DNA of 56,704 nucleotides from Legionellaceae bacterium (GCA_020831865.1 JAFIFT010000013.1:1-56704); one strand, 5' to 3'; shown: positions 42,160-50,439, numbered from the stretch's first letter. The notes: generated from the letters alone by a model not told the origin. A program made the numbers and translations.

Positions 42160-43929
42160 CTATGACCATATTGTCTCTAGATCCACGTCCTCACTGTCTG
42201 GCTGATAGCATCTTTCTAGTTTATGCACTTGAAGCACAAGAGGAAGATCAAATGATGTACCAGTTATAATACAGCATCCTTTTGATAAATTAGGAATCAT
42301 CCCTTTTGATAGTGAATCAAGTGTGCTAATTGTATTATCCAACAAAAATAAATCCTTATCGTTAACAAGCCTATGAATAAAAAAATTATGGATTTGTGAC
42401 ATGATTGTTGGGGAAATATCGGCTGGTCTTTGACTAGATAAAGTTAAAAACACGCCAAATTTTCGACCCTCCTTAATAATTTCTTCAAATAATTCTAACC
42501 GATAATCCTTCCAGCTTTCCTGTTCCCTCATTGACTGCAGTGACAAGATATTATGCGCTTCGTCGATAATTAAATGAAGGGTTTTATCTGTTGGCGTAAT
42601 TATTTCCTGTTTATGCTTTTCATAGAGATGCTTTGCTAATAGCAAAGGGAGAATTTTTTTTATTTCTTGATTACATCTTCGTAGTGAAACTATGGTTAAT
42701 ATTTTTTCTTTTGGAAATTCACCATTTATTTCTATAACCCGCTCTAAATTAGCTACCGATGACTCAATCCTTTTTAATAAGGGTTGAATATGGTCAAATT
42801 GAACATAACCAGCATTCAAATCATTTATTAACTGTAAATGAAATCGAATTACTAGTTCATCAAAAAATGTCAATGAATCAATAGAGATTTTGTCTACTAA
42901 AGTTTTAAAAACTTTATTATACGGCTCTTCCGTACCATCAAAATATGTGTCAGGAGCCTCAAAAAATTGGAAATTTTTATTATGCCATGATATTTGACTT
43001 AGCTGTTGATCTAAAACTTCTTCATTGATTATTTTTAATACCTGGCGCAATAAATCTACTGTTTCTTTTTTCTGAGCTTTGATCGTGAAAATTTGTTTAA
43101 AAGTATACCGAATGTAATTACTTAGACTGTCTTGGTTAGTGGTGTACTTTTTCCAACCTTTAACTACTCGTTTAATAAATGGCAGCTGGGTATTAGGAGT
43201 TGCTTTGAATAGCAATCCCAGGGTTTCTGAATCCAACAATTCTTCATGGCTAATAGGAAACTTACTTGAGTTTTCGCGTGTGGAAAGATGATAAACCTTT
43301 TTTTCTTTATTACTCAATAACTGATCTGCCGTATACTCACCATTGAAATCAAGCACAACAAACTTACTCTTTCCTTTAATAGAGTCTTTTTTTAAGTCAA
43401 ATAGTGTTTTGTATAACTTAGCTAATGTATTAGACTTCCCGCTTCCAGTATTCCCAAAAATACCTATATGAGTATTAAACAACCTAGTCCACGGAAGGGA
43501 CAAAGGTATGTTTTCCTTTAAGAGATTGCCAATAACAAGAGAATTATCTAAATGATCATGATCGCCATGATAAATTTTTGCCACTTGACTTTCAGAAATA
43601 AGAAACACAGGATCTTTTATCATTGGTAAAAATTTTATACCTTCTACAAATTTTCCTTCATGAAAATAACCAAGCGGCTTGGCTTCAACCTTGCGAATGT
43701 AAATTACCTTATTAGTGTCTTTCTCGTAGCGAGATTCATCTAAGTATTCACCTTCAATCATACAAACAATATCTTTAAACCCTCGCTGAATAATTATATG
43801 CTCACGGATAGACACACCTTTAAATTTATTTCCATTATAAAAAATTGTATCTTTGCTCGACTCATCAAAAATTTTTAAAATGATTTTCACACCTTGAACA
43901 CCAATAACTTCGCCGACTTGGATGGTCAT
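42160..43929 (-). CDS. herA: HerA-like (DUF87) ATPase of a SIR2-HerA defence system
   Basis: This 589-residue hexameric-translocase-type ATPase has an N-terminal HAS-barrel-like beta domain (VGEVIGVQGVKIILKIFDES), Walker A GNTGSGKS at residues 159-166, FVVLDFNGEY, Walker B LHLIIDEAHNIL and a C-terminal sensor region (FGVFLTLSSQRPADISPTIM). It follows the sir2 gene by 2 bp. In SIR2-HerA (Nezha-type) anti-phage systems the two proteins assemble and deplete NAD+ or cut DNA during infection. The composition is strongly AT-rich. Confidence 0.9.
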   Translation of the reverse strand: MTIQVGEVIGVQGVKIILKIFDESSKDTIFYNGNKFKGVSIREHIIIQRGFKDIVCMIEGEYLDESRYEKDTNKVIYIRKVEAKPLGYFHEGKFVEGIKFLPMIKDPVFLISESQVAKIYHGDHDHLDNSLVIGNLLKENIPLSLPWTRLFNTHIGIFGNTGSGKSNTLAKLYKTLFDLKKDSIKGKSKFVVLDFNGEYTADQLLSNKEKKVYHLSTRENSSKFPISHEELLDSETLGLLFKATPNTQLPFIKRVVKGWKKYTTNQDSLSNYIRYTFKQIFTIKAQKKETVDLLRQVLKIINEEVLDQQLSQISWHNKNFQFFEAPDTYFDGTEEPYNKVFKTLVDKISIDSLTFFDELVIRFHLQLINDLNAGYVQFDHIQPLLKRIESSVANLERVIEINGEFPKEKILTIVSLRRCNQEIKKILPLLLAKHLYEKHKQEIITPTDKTLHLIIDEAHNILSLQSMREQESWKDYRLELFEEIIKEGRKFGVFLTLSSQRPADISPTIMSQIHNFFIHRLVNDKDLFLLDNTISTLDSLSKGMIPNLSKGCCIITGTSFDLPLVLQVHKLERCYQPDSEDVDLETIWS

Positions 43930-43931
43930 AA

Positions 43932-45077
43932 TTATCTCTCTCCATCCGATTTATCATTGTATAAACGGAATACCTTATTATTGAATAACTCAAAATTCAT
44001 ATTTGAATCTAAACTAATAAGCTGAATGTTATTGAATCCCCTGAATCGCTCATTCATTACTTCAAGTTCCTGCTCATTAAAACAACAAATAAATAATTGT
44101 AGTGTTGGATTTGATAATGACCTTTTCACCAAATTAAGGATGTGTTCATCAGCGAATGAAAATCCAAAAGAAATAAATACAGTGTTAGGCTTTTCTAATT
44201 CATAGCTTAGGGCTCTGAGCATTTGATAATAATGTTCATCAAAAACTGTTTCATGAAATTTCCATTTTTCAGGGTTCACAATAGGAAGTTTTTTATACGA
44301 TTCCCAAAATTCTGTTTTTAACTCATCAGTTAATTCAGAAAAATCTAATTCATCAAAATCAAATAATTTGGCTTCGGATGAGGTAACAATCTTAGTAAAC
44401 TGAGTTAAAGAATCTAATGAATTTAATTTTTCCTCTATATCACCAAATTCATTGGTTTTTCTATAATCAACTGCTATTTGATCTTCTTCTTTTTGCCAAT
44501 AAACGGAACCATGCAAATGAATACAATTAATTTGAGGAACATCAATATAGCTTTGCTCAAAAATCCCTGATTGATATATAAATGAATTGAAATTTTTTAC
44601 TTGTAAATATCGTTTCTTAAAGCCTCTAGTTCCGTCATTTATAGCAAAGTCATACTGACCTTGTCTTAATAATTGATCCGCCGAAAAGACGATGCATCCA
44701 TCATAGTTTGTTGTAAATATGTTGCACCTTCTTGCAGGGGAACGTTTTTTATATAAAATCGCTAATATTGTACTCAAAAATTGTTTGTATTGATTGATAA
44801 CGGTATTTTGTACTCCATCTGCTAATAAATCGATATCAAAATGTATAACTGGATTCACACAATCCTGAAAATAATACATGAAGAGCAGGGTTTTTAAATC
44901 ATACTTTCCTTCTCTTTCGAAGGACTCCGCCAATGTTTCAATCGTATGTTGTCTTCCAGAGTGTTTATCATATATTGATAGTTGTAATGTTGGGAATAAA
45001 CCGTAAGATGCACCAGAACCAATTATAAAATTAATATTTTTGTCACAGATTTCATCTATTTTAATTTGGCTATTCAT
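43932..45077 (-). CDS. SIR2-family NADase of a SIR2-HerA defence system
   Basis: This 381-residue SIR2_2-type protein keeps the catalytic features: the NAD-binding loop FIIGSGAS (about residues 17-24), TTNYD with Asn124, HLHG with the likely catalytic His189, and a late GFSFADEHIL loop. Proteins of this class hydrolyse NAD+ in abortive anti-phage defence. The start overlaps the stop of the xre gene by eight bases and herA follows 2 bp later, so the three are one operon. Confidence 0.9.
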   Translation of the reverse strand: MNSQIKIDEICDKNINFIIGSGASYGLFPTLQLSIYDKHSGRQHTIETLAESFEREGKYDLKTLLFMYYFQDCVNPVIHFDIDLLADGVQNTVINQYKQFLSTILAILYKKRSPARRCNIFTTNYDGCIVFSADQLLRQGQYDFAINDGTRGFKKRYLQVKNFNSFIYQSGIFEQSYIDVPQINCIHLHGSVYWQKEEDQIAVDYRKTNEFGDIEEKLNSLDSLTQFTKIVTSSEAKLFDFDELDFSELTDELKTEFWESYKKLPIVNPEKWKFHETVFDEHYYQMLRALSYELEKPNTVFISFGFSFADEHILNLVKRSLSNPTLQLFICCFNEQELEVMNERFRGFNNIQLISLDSNMNFELFNNKVFRLYNDKSDGER

Positions 45078-45333
45078 TATTTAACTCTATATTTTTATTT
45101 TCCATAAACTCACCTCTTTGATTATCTGTCAGGCAAAGTAACCAAGCACCAGCAACGTTTAATGCCTCTGACAATAATTTTGTCTCAGCTGGCCCCGGAC
45201 TTCTTGTGCCTTGTTCCCAATTACCTATTCGGGCGACACCTAAATTTGTCTTTTCAGCTAATGCCTTAATCGTCAACCCATTTGCCTTTCTAGCCTGTGT
45301 AATCCGACTGCCGATCATTTTTTTTAAGTTCAT
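45070..45333 (-). CDS. XRE-family regulator, LvrR-like, first gene of the sir2-herA operon
   Basis: This 87-residue protein has a Cro/CI-type HTH: RITQARKANGLTIKALAEKT, then NLGVARIGNWEQGTRSPGPA. It is divergent from the lvrA-like gene, which is where Legionella ICEs carry the repressor LvrR. Its gene overlaps sir2 by eight bases, so the repressor and the defence genes share a transcript. An inverted repeat at 45437-45458 in the divergent region is a candidate operator. It could be the ICE repressor, the defence regulator or both. Confidence 0.82.
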   Translation of the reverse strand: MNLKKMIGSRITQARKANGLTIKALAEKTNLGVARIGNWEQGTRSPGPAETKLLSEALNVAGAWLLCLTDNQRGEFMENKNIELNNE

Positions 45334-45436
45334 TTAAGTTCATCCAATAACACGGCTCAAAACCCCATTGACTCCCCAAGCGGGCATTTTACAATGGATT
45401 ATAAGAAACACATTTTGTGTAACTGAATGATAGTAA

Positions 45437-45458
45437 TTGAAATTGATTGGTATTTCAA
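45437..45458. promoter_or_regulatory. Inverted repeat in the xre/lvrA divergent region
   Basis: TTGAAAT-TGATTGGT-ATTTCAA lies 41 bp upstream of the lvrA-like start and about 100 bp from the xre start. The 7-bp arms and centre-to-centre spacing fit a dimeric XRE repressor. The xre start region also has two direct copies of TTTAAGTTCA. Confidence 0.45.
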
Positions 45459-45498
45459 ACCCTCAATATCAGCCGATGAATAAAGGAAAAAGTGAAAG

Positions 45499-46401
45499 AT
45501 GGATTTTTTATTTGTCAATTCACAGGAGTTATCTGCTTTGATGGGATTAGCACATATTCAGCAGTCGGCTTACCTGTTGGGGATTCGTCCTTATATGGAT
45601 AGGAAGACATTTCTGGTTGGCGTTAAGCGCCGTATCAGTTATCAATCATTGGCTGAGGCTTTGTATGTTGAGCCACATCAAGGGATTACCCAATCTGGTA
45701 GTCCGAGTCGCCAGCAATTGCGGCGTATCATTAATGCGCTTGAGCGAGCGGGTCTGGTTAAGATTCAATCCTTAGATAAACACCTTGTTTTAAAATGTCT
45801 TTTAGCTGATTCGAATTATTATGTCAAAAATAAACCCGACACAAAGCCGACACAGCAACCCGACACAAACCCGGTCAGTGAAAACACCTATAAATCAGGT
45901 GGATACGTTGGTTTTTCTCAAAAACCCAACATAGGTGAAACCTTAAAACCCGACACACCTCATAACTCAAATAACTTGTGTGTGTATGTGCGCAACAAAT
46001 TTGAAAAATTTTGGGAAAGTTATCCACAGAAGGTAAATCGAGGCAATGCTTTGCTTGCTTTTGAAAAGCTGAATCCCTCTGATGCGCTATTTGAGAGGAT
46101 GCTTTCAGACCTTCAATTACAAATCGAACACCGTCAAGCCTGTATTGATGCGGGTCAGTGGGTGCCTAAGTGGAAATACCCTGAAAACTGGATAGCTCAG
46201 CAATGCTGGCTGGAAGAAATAGAAATGGTTCACACCAAGGAGAATGACCATGCAACAAGTAAACCAAATCATCGAAGAAAGTCTGCCGCAGACGTTCACT
46301 CAGAAGCTTGCAAAGGCGTCTCATTCGACTTCGAAGACGACGAACCAAAAGAGGAATTCGCCACAAACGTCATCCAGTTCGGCAAACCCGGAAGATTATG
46401 A
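45499..46401 (+). CDS. lvrA: LvrA-like ICE protein
   Basis: This 300-residue protein has an N-terminal winged-helix-like region (PSRQQLRRIINALERAGLVK), a Pro/Asp/Thr-rich linker with repeated KPDT/QPDT units at about 114-160, and a C-terminal domain (FEKFWESYPQKVNRGNALLA, then WKYPENWIAQQCWLEE) that resembles phage replication-initiator helper proteins. The position divergent from the repressor and upstream of lvrB and a csrA paralogue matches the lvrRABC arrangement of Legionella ICEs. The function is not established. Its 3' end overlaps lvrB by 152 bp. Confidence 0.7.
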   Translation: MDFLFVNSQELSALMGLAHIQQSAYLLGIRPYMDRKTFLVGVKRRISYQSLAEALYVEPHQGITQSGSPSRQQLRRIINALERAGLVKIQSLDKHLVLKCLLADSNYYVKNKPDTKPTQQPDTNPVSENTYKSGGYVGFSQKPNIGETLKPDTPHNSNNLCVYVRNKFEKFWESYPQKVNRGNALLAFEKLNPSDALFERMLSDLQLQIEHRQACIDAGQWVPKWKYPENWIAQQCWLEEIEMVHTKENDHATSKPNHRRKSAADVHSEACKGVSFDFEDDEPKEEFATNVIQFGKPGRL

Positions 46402-46738
46402 CAAACGCATGGATACTCTGTTTAGCCGTTTTTCTGCGATGTATGGTCATGTCTGGATTAGCAGTTATCCAACAACTGATTCATTAAATTTTGCGAAATG
46501 GGAATGGTCTGATGCGTTGAGACGCTTTGATAATCAAGCGCTGAAACAGGCTCTAATCGATTGCCGGGAGCACAACAAGTTTCCACCAACACTGCCAGAG
46601 TTTATTGCCTGCTGTAAAGAAAAAGTAGCGCGACGACAGCTCACGGCTGTCGATAAAAAACAGATTCAACCGGCTGATCCCAAAGTTGCTCAGGAGCATC
46701 TGAAGGCGATGTTGGCTGATTTAACCAGACAATCATAA
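46250..46738 (+). CDS. lvrB: LvrB-like ICE protein
   Basis: This 162-residue protein starts at ATG 46250, seven bases after AAGGAG at 46237-46242, inside the lvrA-like gene. A second ATG at 46244 is too close to that site. The first 50 residues are Ser/Thr/Gln-rich; the rest (FSRFSAMYGHVWISSYPT, then HNKFPPTLPEFIACCKEK) resembles phage replication P-like or LvrB proteins. It ends 12 bp before the csrA paralogue. The function is unknown. Confidence 0.7.
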   Translation: MQQVNQIIEESLPQTFTQKLAKASHSTSKTTNQKRNSPQTSSSSANPEDYDKRMDTLFSRFSAMYGHVWISSYPTTDSLNFAKWEWSDALRRFDNQALKQALIDCREHNKFPPTLPEFIACCKEKVARRQLTAVDKKQIQPADPKVAQEHLKAMLADLTRQS

Positions 46739-46750
46739 AAGGAGAACGTC

Positions 46751-46951
46751 ATGCTTGTACTTACTCGCCGTATTGGGGAACAGATTTACATTGATAAGGG
46801 GCTGATACAGATCAAGATTTTGTATGAGCGCAATGGCCATGTGGCTGTGGGGATTAAAGCGCCTTCTCATATTGAAGTCGATAGAAAAGAGATTTTTATG
46901 CGCAAGCATATCAGCCAAGGATCGATGGCCACGGACAGCACAACCGCTTAA
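46751..46951 (+). CDS. csrA: CsrA-family RNA-binding regulator (LvrC-like)
   Basis: This 66-residue CsrA paralogue starts MLVLTRRIGEQIYI and has the RNA-binding strand VGIKAP and the conserved Arg in VDRKEIF, followed by a divergent Ser/Thr-rich tail (GSMATDSTTA). CsrA binds GGA motifs in mRNA leaders. In Legionella ICEs the lvrC product is a CsrA paralogue that controls the element and may affect host regulation. AAAGGAG precedes ATG 46751. The first conjugation gene follows 33 bp later. Confidence 0.93.
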   Translation: MLVLTRRIGEQIYIDKGLIQIKILYERNGHVAVGIKAPSHIEVDRKEIFMRKHISQGSMATDSTTA

Positions 46952-46984
46952 TTGTTGAGCCGGCTTTGGCCGGCGGAGGTGTGT

Positions 46985-47398
46985 ATGTTGAAATTATTTG
47001 TTTTAAGTGGTTTAGCGTTATTAAGCCTGCAATTGGATGCAGCCAATATCACTCAGGTCGGGCGTTATGCGTCCGTCAAAAATCAAGCGTTGGCTGCGCA
47101 AATCAATCCATTAAAAACCGTGCAGCAGGTGCATTTTCCTTCAAGCGTACAAACCATTGGTCAGGCCGTTCTACATTGGCTGGCTTATTCTGGGTATCAT
47201 CTGGCTGCCAAAGACAAGCAAAGCCCAAGCCTGCAAATGCTGCTAAAGCAACCCCTGCCCCAAGTTGATCGCACCCTCGGTCCGGTATCCATTAGTGATG
47301 GCTTGACCGTTTTGGTGGGTCAACAGCTTTTCACCCTCAAACACGATGATTTATTGCGGGAAGTGAACTTCACCCTGATTCAACGGAGGAACGCATGA
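46985..47398 (+). CDS. PilL-like ICE conjugation protein (N-terminal domain type)
   Basis: This 137-residue exported protein has a signal peptide (MLKLFVLSGLALLSLQLDAA) and the PilL/TIGR03748-like pattern VGRYASVKNQALAAQINPLK and SVQTIGQAVLHWLAYSGYHL. It starts at ATG 46985 after GGAGGT. In ICEHin1056/PFGI-type elements a PilL-like protein opens the secretion operon. It overlaps the next gene by 4 bp. Confidence 0.8.
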   Translation: MLKLFVLSGLALLSLQLDAANITQVGRYASVKNQALAAQINPLKTVQQVHFPSSVQTIGQAVLHWLAYSGYHLAAKDKQSPSLQMLLKQPLPQVDRTLGPVSISDGLTVLVGQQLFTLKHDDLLREVNFTLIQRRNA

Positions 47399-47982
47399 GA
47401 AGATACCTTGATGCCAAATGGTTATGCCTGATGGGCTGTAATCTGCTACTGGTTTTGCTGGTGTGTGTGCAAAAACCATCGGTTTATCCTCAGTTACAGA
47501 ATGTATCAAGTCTTGAGAGCCGATTAGATGCGATTGAGTCTAAATTAAATCAACCGGCCATTGCCCCGGATTTATCGCCCATCAACCACCATCTTCAGGA
47601 GCTTGGCCAATTCATCCAGCAGTTAAATAACAAAGATGATCACCAGCTGGGCGAGTTATTTTCTACCGGGCAAGTGGCATTGAAAAAGCAGCTGGATGGG
47701 ATTAGCGATTTATTGAATACACTCGATGCGCAAAAGCATCCAGTCAAAACACTGCCTGCAAATGCTTTGCCGTTTCAGGTATTGAGTATTGATAGCATTC
47801 AGGAAGTCAGCGTCGCTTCGGTTGCTTATGATTATAAAACCCAAGCCTTGGAGTTGGGGGATTCGCTGGCCGGATGGACAGTGGTACAACTGGATTTTTC
47901 CAACCAATTGATTGTGTTTGAAAACCATGACCAAGCCCATGTCACACTTCATATGAATGCACATGGGGTGGCGCATGGTTAA
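47395..47982 (+). CDS. Unknown membrane-anchored ICE conjugation protein
   Basis: This 195-residue protein has one N-terminal membrane segment (WLCLMGCNLLLVLLVCVQ), a coiled-coil stretch (SSLESRLDAIESKLNQP, then KKQLDGISDLLNTLDAQ) and a C-terminal beta-rich domain (LELGDSLAGWTVVQLDFSNQ). I recognise no named family with certainty; it resembles PilP-like periplasmic domains. It is the second gene of the conjugation operon and overlaps both neighbours. Confidence 0.65.
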   Translation: MRRYLDAKWLCLMGCNLLLVLLVCVQKPSVYPQLQNVSSLESRLDAIESKLNQPAIAPDLSPINHHLQELGQFIQQLNNKDDHQLGELFSTGQVALKKQLDGISDLLNTLDAQKHPVKTLPANALPFQVLSIDSIQEVSVASVAYDYKTQALELGDSLAGWTVVQLDFSNQLIVFENHDQAHVTLHMNAHGVAHG

Positions 47983-48796
47983 AGTAACAGCCTTAATGGT
48001 TGGTCTATTACTGAGTCAGCAGACGCTGGCGGGCTTATCCATTCCGGGGATTGTTACGCCCCAATTGCACGGCACTGAAGATGCCTTATCTAAAGCCGGG
48101 CTGGCTGAATTTCAGGATGAAGTGGTTGATGATCAGGAAATAAAGCTCACCGATGCCCAAAACCATGAGGCCAAAGTCTGGAATCTAAGCGAGGCTGAAG
48201 AAAAGCGATACATCCAGCTCATGCAAAGCCGCAGTGGTTTGTATTACAAAGGGCTTCGCATGAGTCCGATTGATATTTTGGGCTTAAACGCCAGAAACGA
48301 TACCGAACGCGCTCATTTTGCGGAAAAGGCTGCCAAGCAGGAAGCACAAAAAGTGGCGCAGAATATTGCTTGGAATAATGCTTTTTATGAGGCATATAAC
48401 AAGCTTTTTAAAGATACGCCGGTCATTGGCGATTTTGATCCCACCCCTTTTTCACCCTATGCCCATCAACCAATTGAATTGCAGCACGGTGAAACCTTAT
48501 TTTTATTCATCAAGCCGGATGATGCGGTGAAAACCATCCTCATGCAATTGGTGGATGCCATCACACGCACACCCAATACCAGCCTGCATTTATTGTTGAT
48601 TGATATGGATAACGATGCCATTCAACTGTGGGCGAACAGGCAGCAGATTCCATTGAGTTTGGTGACCAGTCAGCAAATCACCCTGAGTCAGGGAAATCAG
48701 CAGTATGAAGGCTTAACTCTGCAAACTAAACACACACCCTTGCTGTTAGTCAGCCGTGGGAAATCAACTCAGCTTGTTGATTTGGGGAGGTTTTAA
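47975..48796 (+). CDS. Integrating conjugative element protein, TIGR03759 type
   Basis: This 273-residue periplasmic protein has a signal peptide (VTALMVGLLLSQQTLAG). The TIGR03759 hallmarks are WNLSEAEEKRYIQLMQSR and SPIDILGLNARNDTERAHFA. A thioredoxin-like C-terminal half may follow (LHLLLIDMDNDAIQLWANRQ). I choose ATG 47975 (GGGGTGG upstream) over 47957. It overlaps the previous gene by 8 bp and shares TAATG with the next. Confidence 0.85.
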   Translation: MVKVTALMVGLLLSQQTLAGLSIPGIVTPQLHGTEDALSKAGLAEFQDEVVDDQEIKLTDAQNHEAKVWNLSEAEEKRYIQLMQSRSGLYYKGLRMSPIDILGLNARNDTERAHFAEKAAKQEAQKVAQNIAWNNAFYEAYNKLFKDTPVIGDFDPTPFSPYAHQPIELQHGETLFLFIKPDDAVKTILMQLVDAITRTPNTSLHLLLIDMDNDAIQLWANRQQIPLSLVTSQQITLSQGNQQYEGLTLQTKHTPLLLVSRGKSTQLVDLGRF

Positions 48797-49227
48797 TGCT
48801 GCGAATGGGCTTACTGATGATGCTGACCTTCAATGTCTACTGTTTAGAGGTCATTCCCTTGACCACGGTGACAAGTAATCCATCCATGGCATTGAATCTC
48901 AGTAGTCCGATTGGCGTACCGGCTAAAAGTAAAGCCACCGCTGGCAGGGTATCGGCCAAGAAAATCGATAGCCATTTATTCGATACGGCCATTTTCATCA
49001 TCGGTGCTGATAAAGCCTCACAGCAATGGTTGCAGCAGCATCAAAAACAACTTCAAAACCTGCAAGCGATTGGTTTTATTACCAATGTCGATCATTTTGA
49101 AATCATTGCCCAGTTGCAGGAGCAAAGCCAGTTGCCGTTGTTACCGGTCAATATTGATCCCCTGATGGCATTAATCAATGAACAGCATTATCCATTGATT
49201 ATTTCCGGGGGGAACGTATGGCAGTGA
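48796..49227 (+). CDS. Integrating conjugative element protein, TIGR03765 type
   Basis: This 143-residue exported protein has an N-terminal hydrophobic segment (MGLLMMLTFNVYCLE). The pattern FIIGADKASQQWLQQHQKQL followed by ALINEQHYPLIISGG matches TIGR03765 (PFL_4695-like) proteins. A GGAGG site overlaps the end of the preceding gene. In related ICEs a transglycosylase gene precedes it and the coupling protein gene traD follows; neither is here. Confidence 0.82.
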   Translation: MLRMGLLMMLTFNVYCLEVIPLTTVTSNPSMALNLSSPIGVPAKSKATAGRVSAKKIDSHLFDTAIFIIGADKASQQWLQQHQKQLQNLQAIGFITNVDHFEIIAQLQEQSQLPLLPVNIDPLMALINEQHYPLIISGGNVWQ

Positions 49228-49850
49228 AGCAATACTCCAGACAGATGACCTTACAGTTAAGCCTTGTGCTTTTGTTGGGATGGCTTTGTTTGATGATATG
49301 GTCGGTTGCCCAATGGTTGCTGCATGATTATCACTTTGCTTTTAATGGATTGTCACGGTTGGTTGATACGCAAAGGCAAGCCATTACACCGGTCTATCAA
49401 GGTTCGTTATTGGCGGCTTTACCTTTGGATGCCAAGCCATATGTCACCCTTGCTCATCCTTATCTTGCCAAATTGGCCATCAATCCGTTTAGCGCCGATC
49501 TGATTGAAAAAACCCAACAATTGATCCATCTCATGGTGCTGACCAGTCAATGTATGTTGATCAAGTTAATGATTTTACTGGCCGCCATGCCCTTATTCGC
49601 CCTGGCTATGGTGGCGGGGCTGGTCGATGGATTGAATCAGCGCGCCATCCGCACCGCTTGTTTAGGTCGTGAATCGTCTTATGGTTTTCACCGATTAAAT
49701 TACTACTTCAAAAGAGGCTTGATGATTTTGCTCATGGTTTGGTTAGGCTTGCCCATCAGCATGACACCGGCTTTTGTGTTGATTCCTGTCAGTTTATTGC
49801 TGGCTTTGATGGTGGCAATGACGGCCAGCCGCTTTAAGAAATATTTATAG
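49218..49850 (+). CDS. Integrating conjugative element membrane protein, TIGR03747 type
   Basis: This 210-residue inner-membrane protein has about four hydrophobic segments (LSLVLLLGWLCLMIWSVAQW, MILLAAMPLFALAMVAGLVD, then two near the C-terminus). The segment LVDGLNQRAIRTACLGRESS is typical of TIGR03747 (PFL_4697-like) proteins. It overlaps the TIGR03765-type gene by 10 bp. In other ICEs this gene follows traD. Confidence 0.82.
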   Translation: MAVKQYSRQMTLQLSLVLLLGWLCLMIWSVAQWLLHDYHFAFNGLSRLVDTQRQAITPVYQGSLLAALPLDAKPYVTLAHPYLAKLAINPFSADLIEKTQQLIHLMVLTSQCMLIKLMILLAAMPLFALAMVAGLVDGLNQRAIRTACLGRESSYGFHRLNYYFKRGLMILLMVWLGLPISMTPAFVLIPVSLLLALMVAMTASRFKKYL

Positions 49851-49858
49851 GGGATGTT

Positions 49859-50185
49859 ATGAAACGATTGATATGTTTGGCCTTACTCATCAGCAGTTTG
49901 ACAACCCATGCCAATGATTCAAATTTGAATGAAACCTTGGTTCGGATCATCAATCAGATTAATGCGATTAAGCCCTTGCTGGATGAAGCGCAATCCGAGA
50001 TATCGCCCAATGCGCGCATCCAGTTACACATCAATGGCTTTAAGGATGCCGAAGGTCATTATCATGCTGGGCTTCGGGATGATTTATTGGCTATCCGCAA
50101 TGGCCTAATTGATTACATTAACCAACCCACTATTGCCCCTCGCAAGGTAACACCGTTAGCGCTTGATTTTGTGAGGAAACCCTAA
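49859..50185 (+). CDS. RAQPRD-family ICE protein
   Basis: This 108-residue exported protein has a signal peptide (LICLALLISSLTTHANDS), a helical segment (LVRIINQINAIKPLLDEAQS) and the C-terminal pattern LLAIRNGLIDYINQPTIAPR of the TIGR01690/RAQPRD family. Its own version of the name motif is degenerate. Its place between the TIGR03747- and TIGR03758-type genes fits. It shares TAATG with the next gene. Confidence 0.78.
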   Translation: MKRLICLALLISSLTTHANDSNLNETLVRIINQINAIKPLLDEAQSEISPNARIQLHINGFKDAEGHYHAGLRDDLLAIRNGLIDYINQPTIAPRKVTPLALDFVRKP

Positions 50186-50439
50186 TGAGTAAAGACGAAA
50201 TTGCCAGACTGTTCGCTGCCAGCTTTCAACAAAGCAGCCAAGGCGTGTCGGTGAATGTCTTTTCCAGCAGTATCCGCTTTATTGCCATTAGTCTGGTAAT
50301 CATTGCGGTCATGTGGTCAATCAACCACTTTATGGGCGCAGAGGAGAAAGAACAAGATGGATTTTTACTGCGCCTTGGATCACGTCTTGTCAGGCTGGTG
50401 ATTGGCCTGATGGTGTTCATTTTATTGTTATATGTCTAA
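50185..50439 (+). CDS. Integrating conjugative element membrane protein, TIGR03758 type
   Basis: This 84-residue protein has two hydrophobic segments (SIRFIAISLVIIAVMWSINH and LVRLVIGLMVFILLLYV). Size and position match TIGR03758 (PFL_4701-like), a small inner-membrane subunit. The short N-terminal helix is polar (KDEIARLFAASFQQSSQG). Confidence 0.78.
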   Translation: MSKDEIARLFAASFQQSSQGVSVNVFSSSIRFIAISLVIIAVMWSINHFMGAEEKEQDGFLLRLGSRLVRLVIGLMVFILLLYV

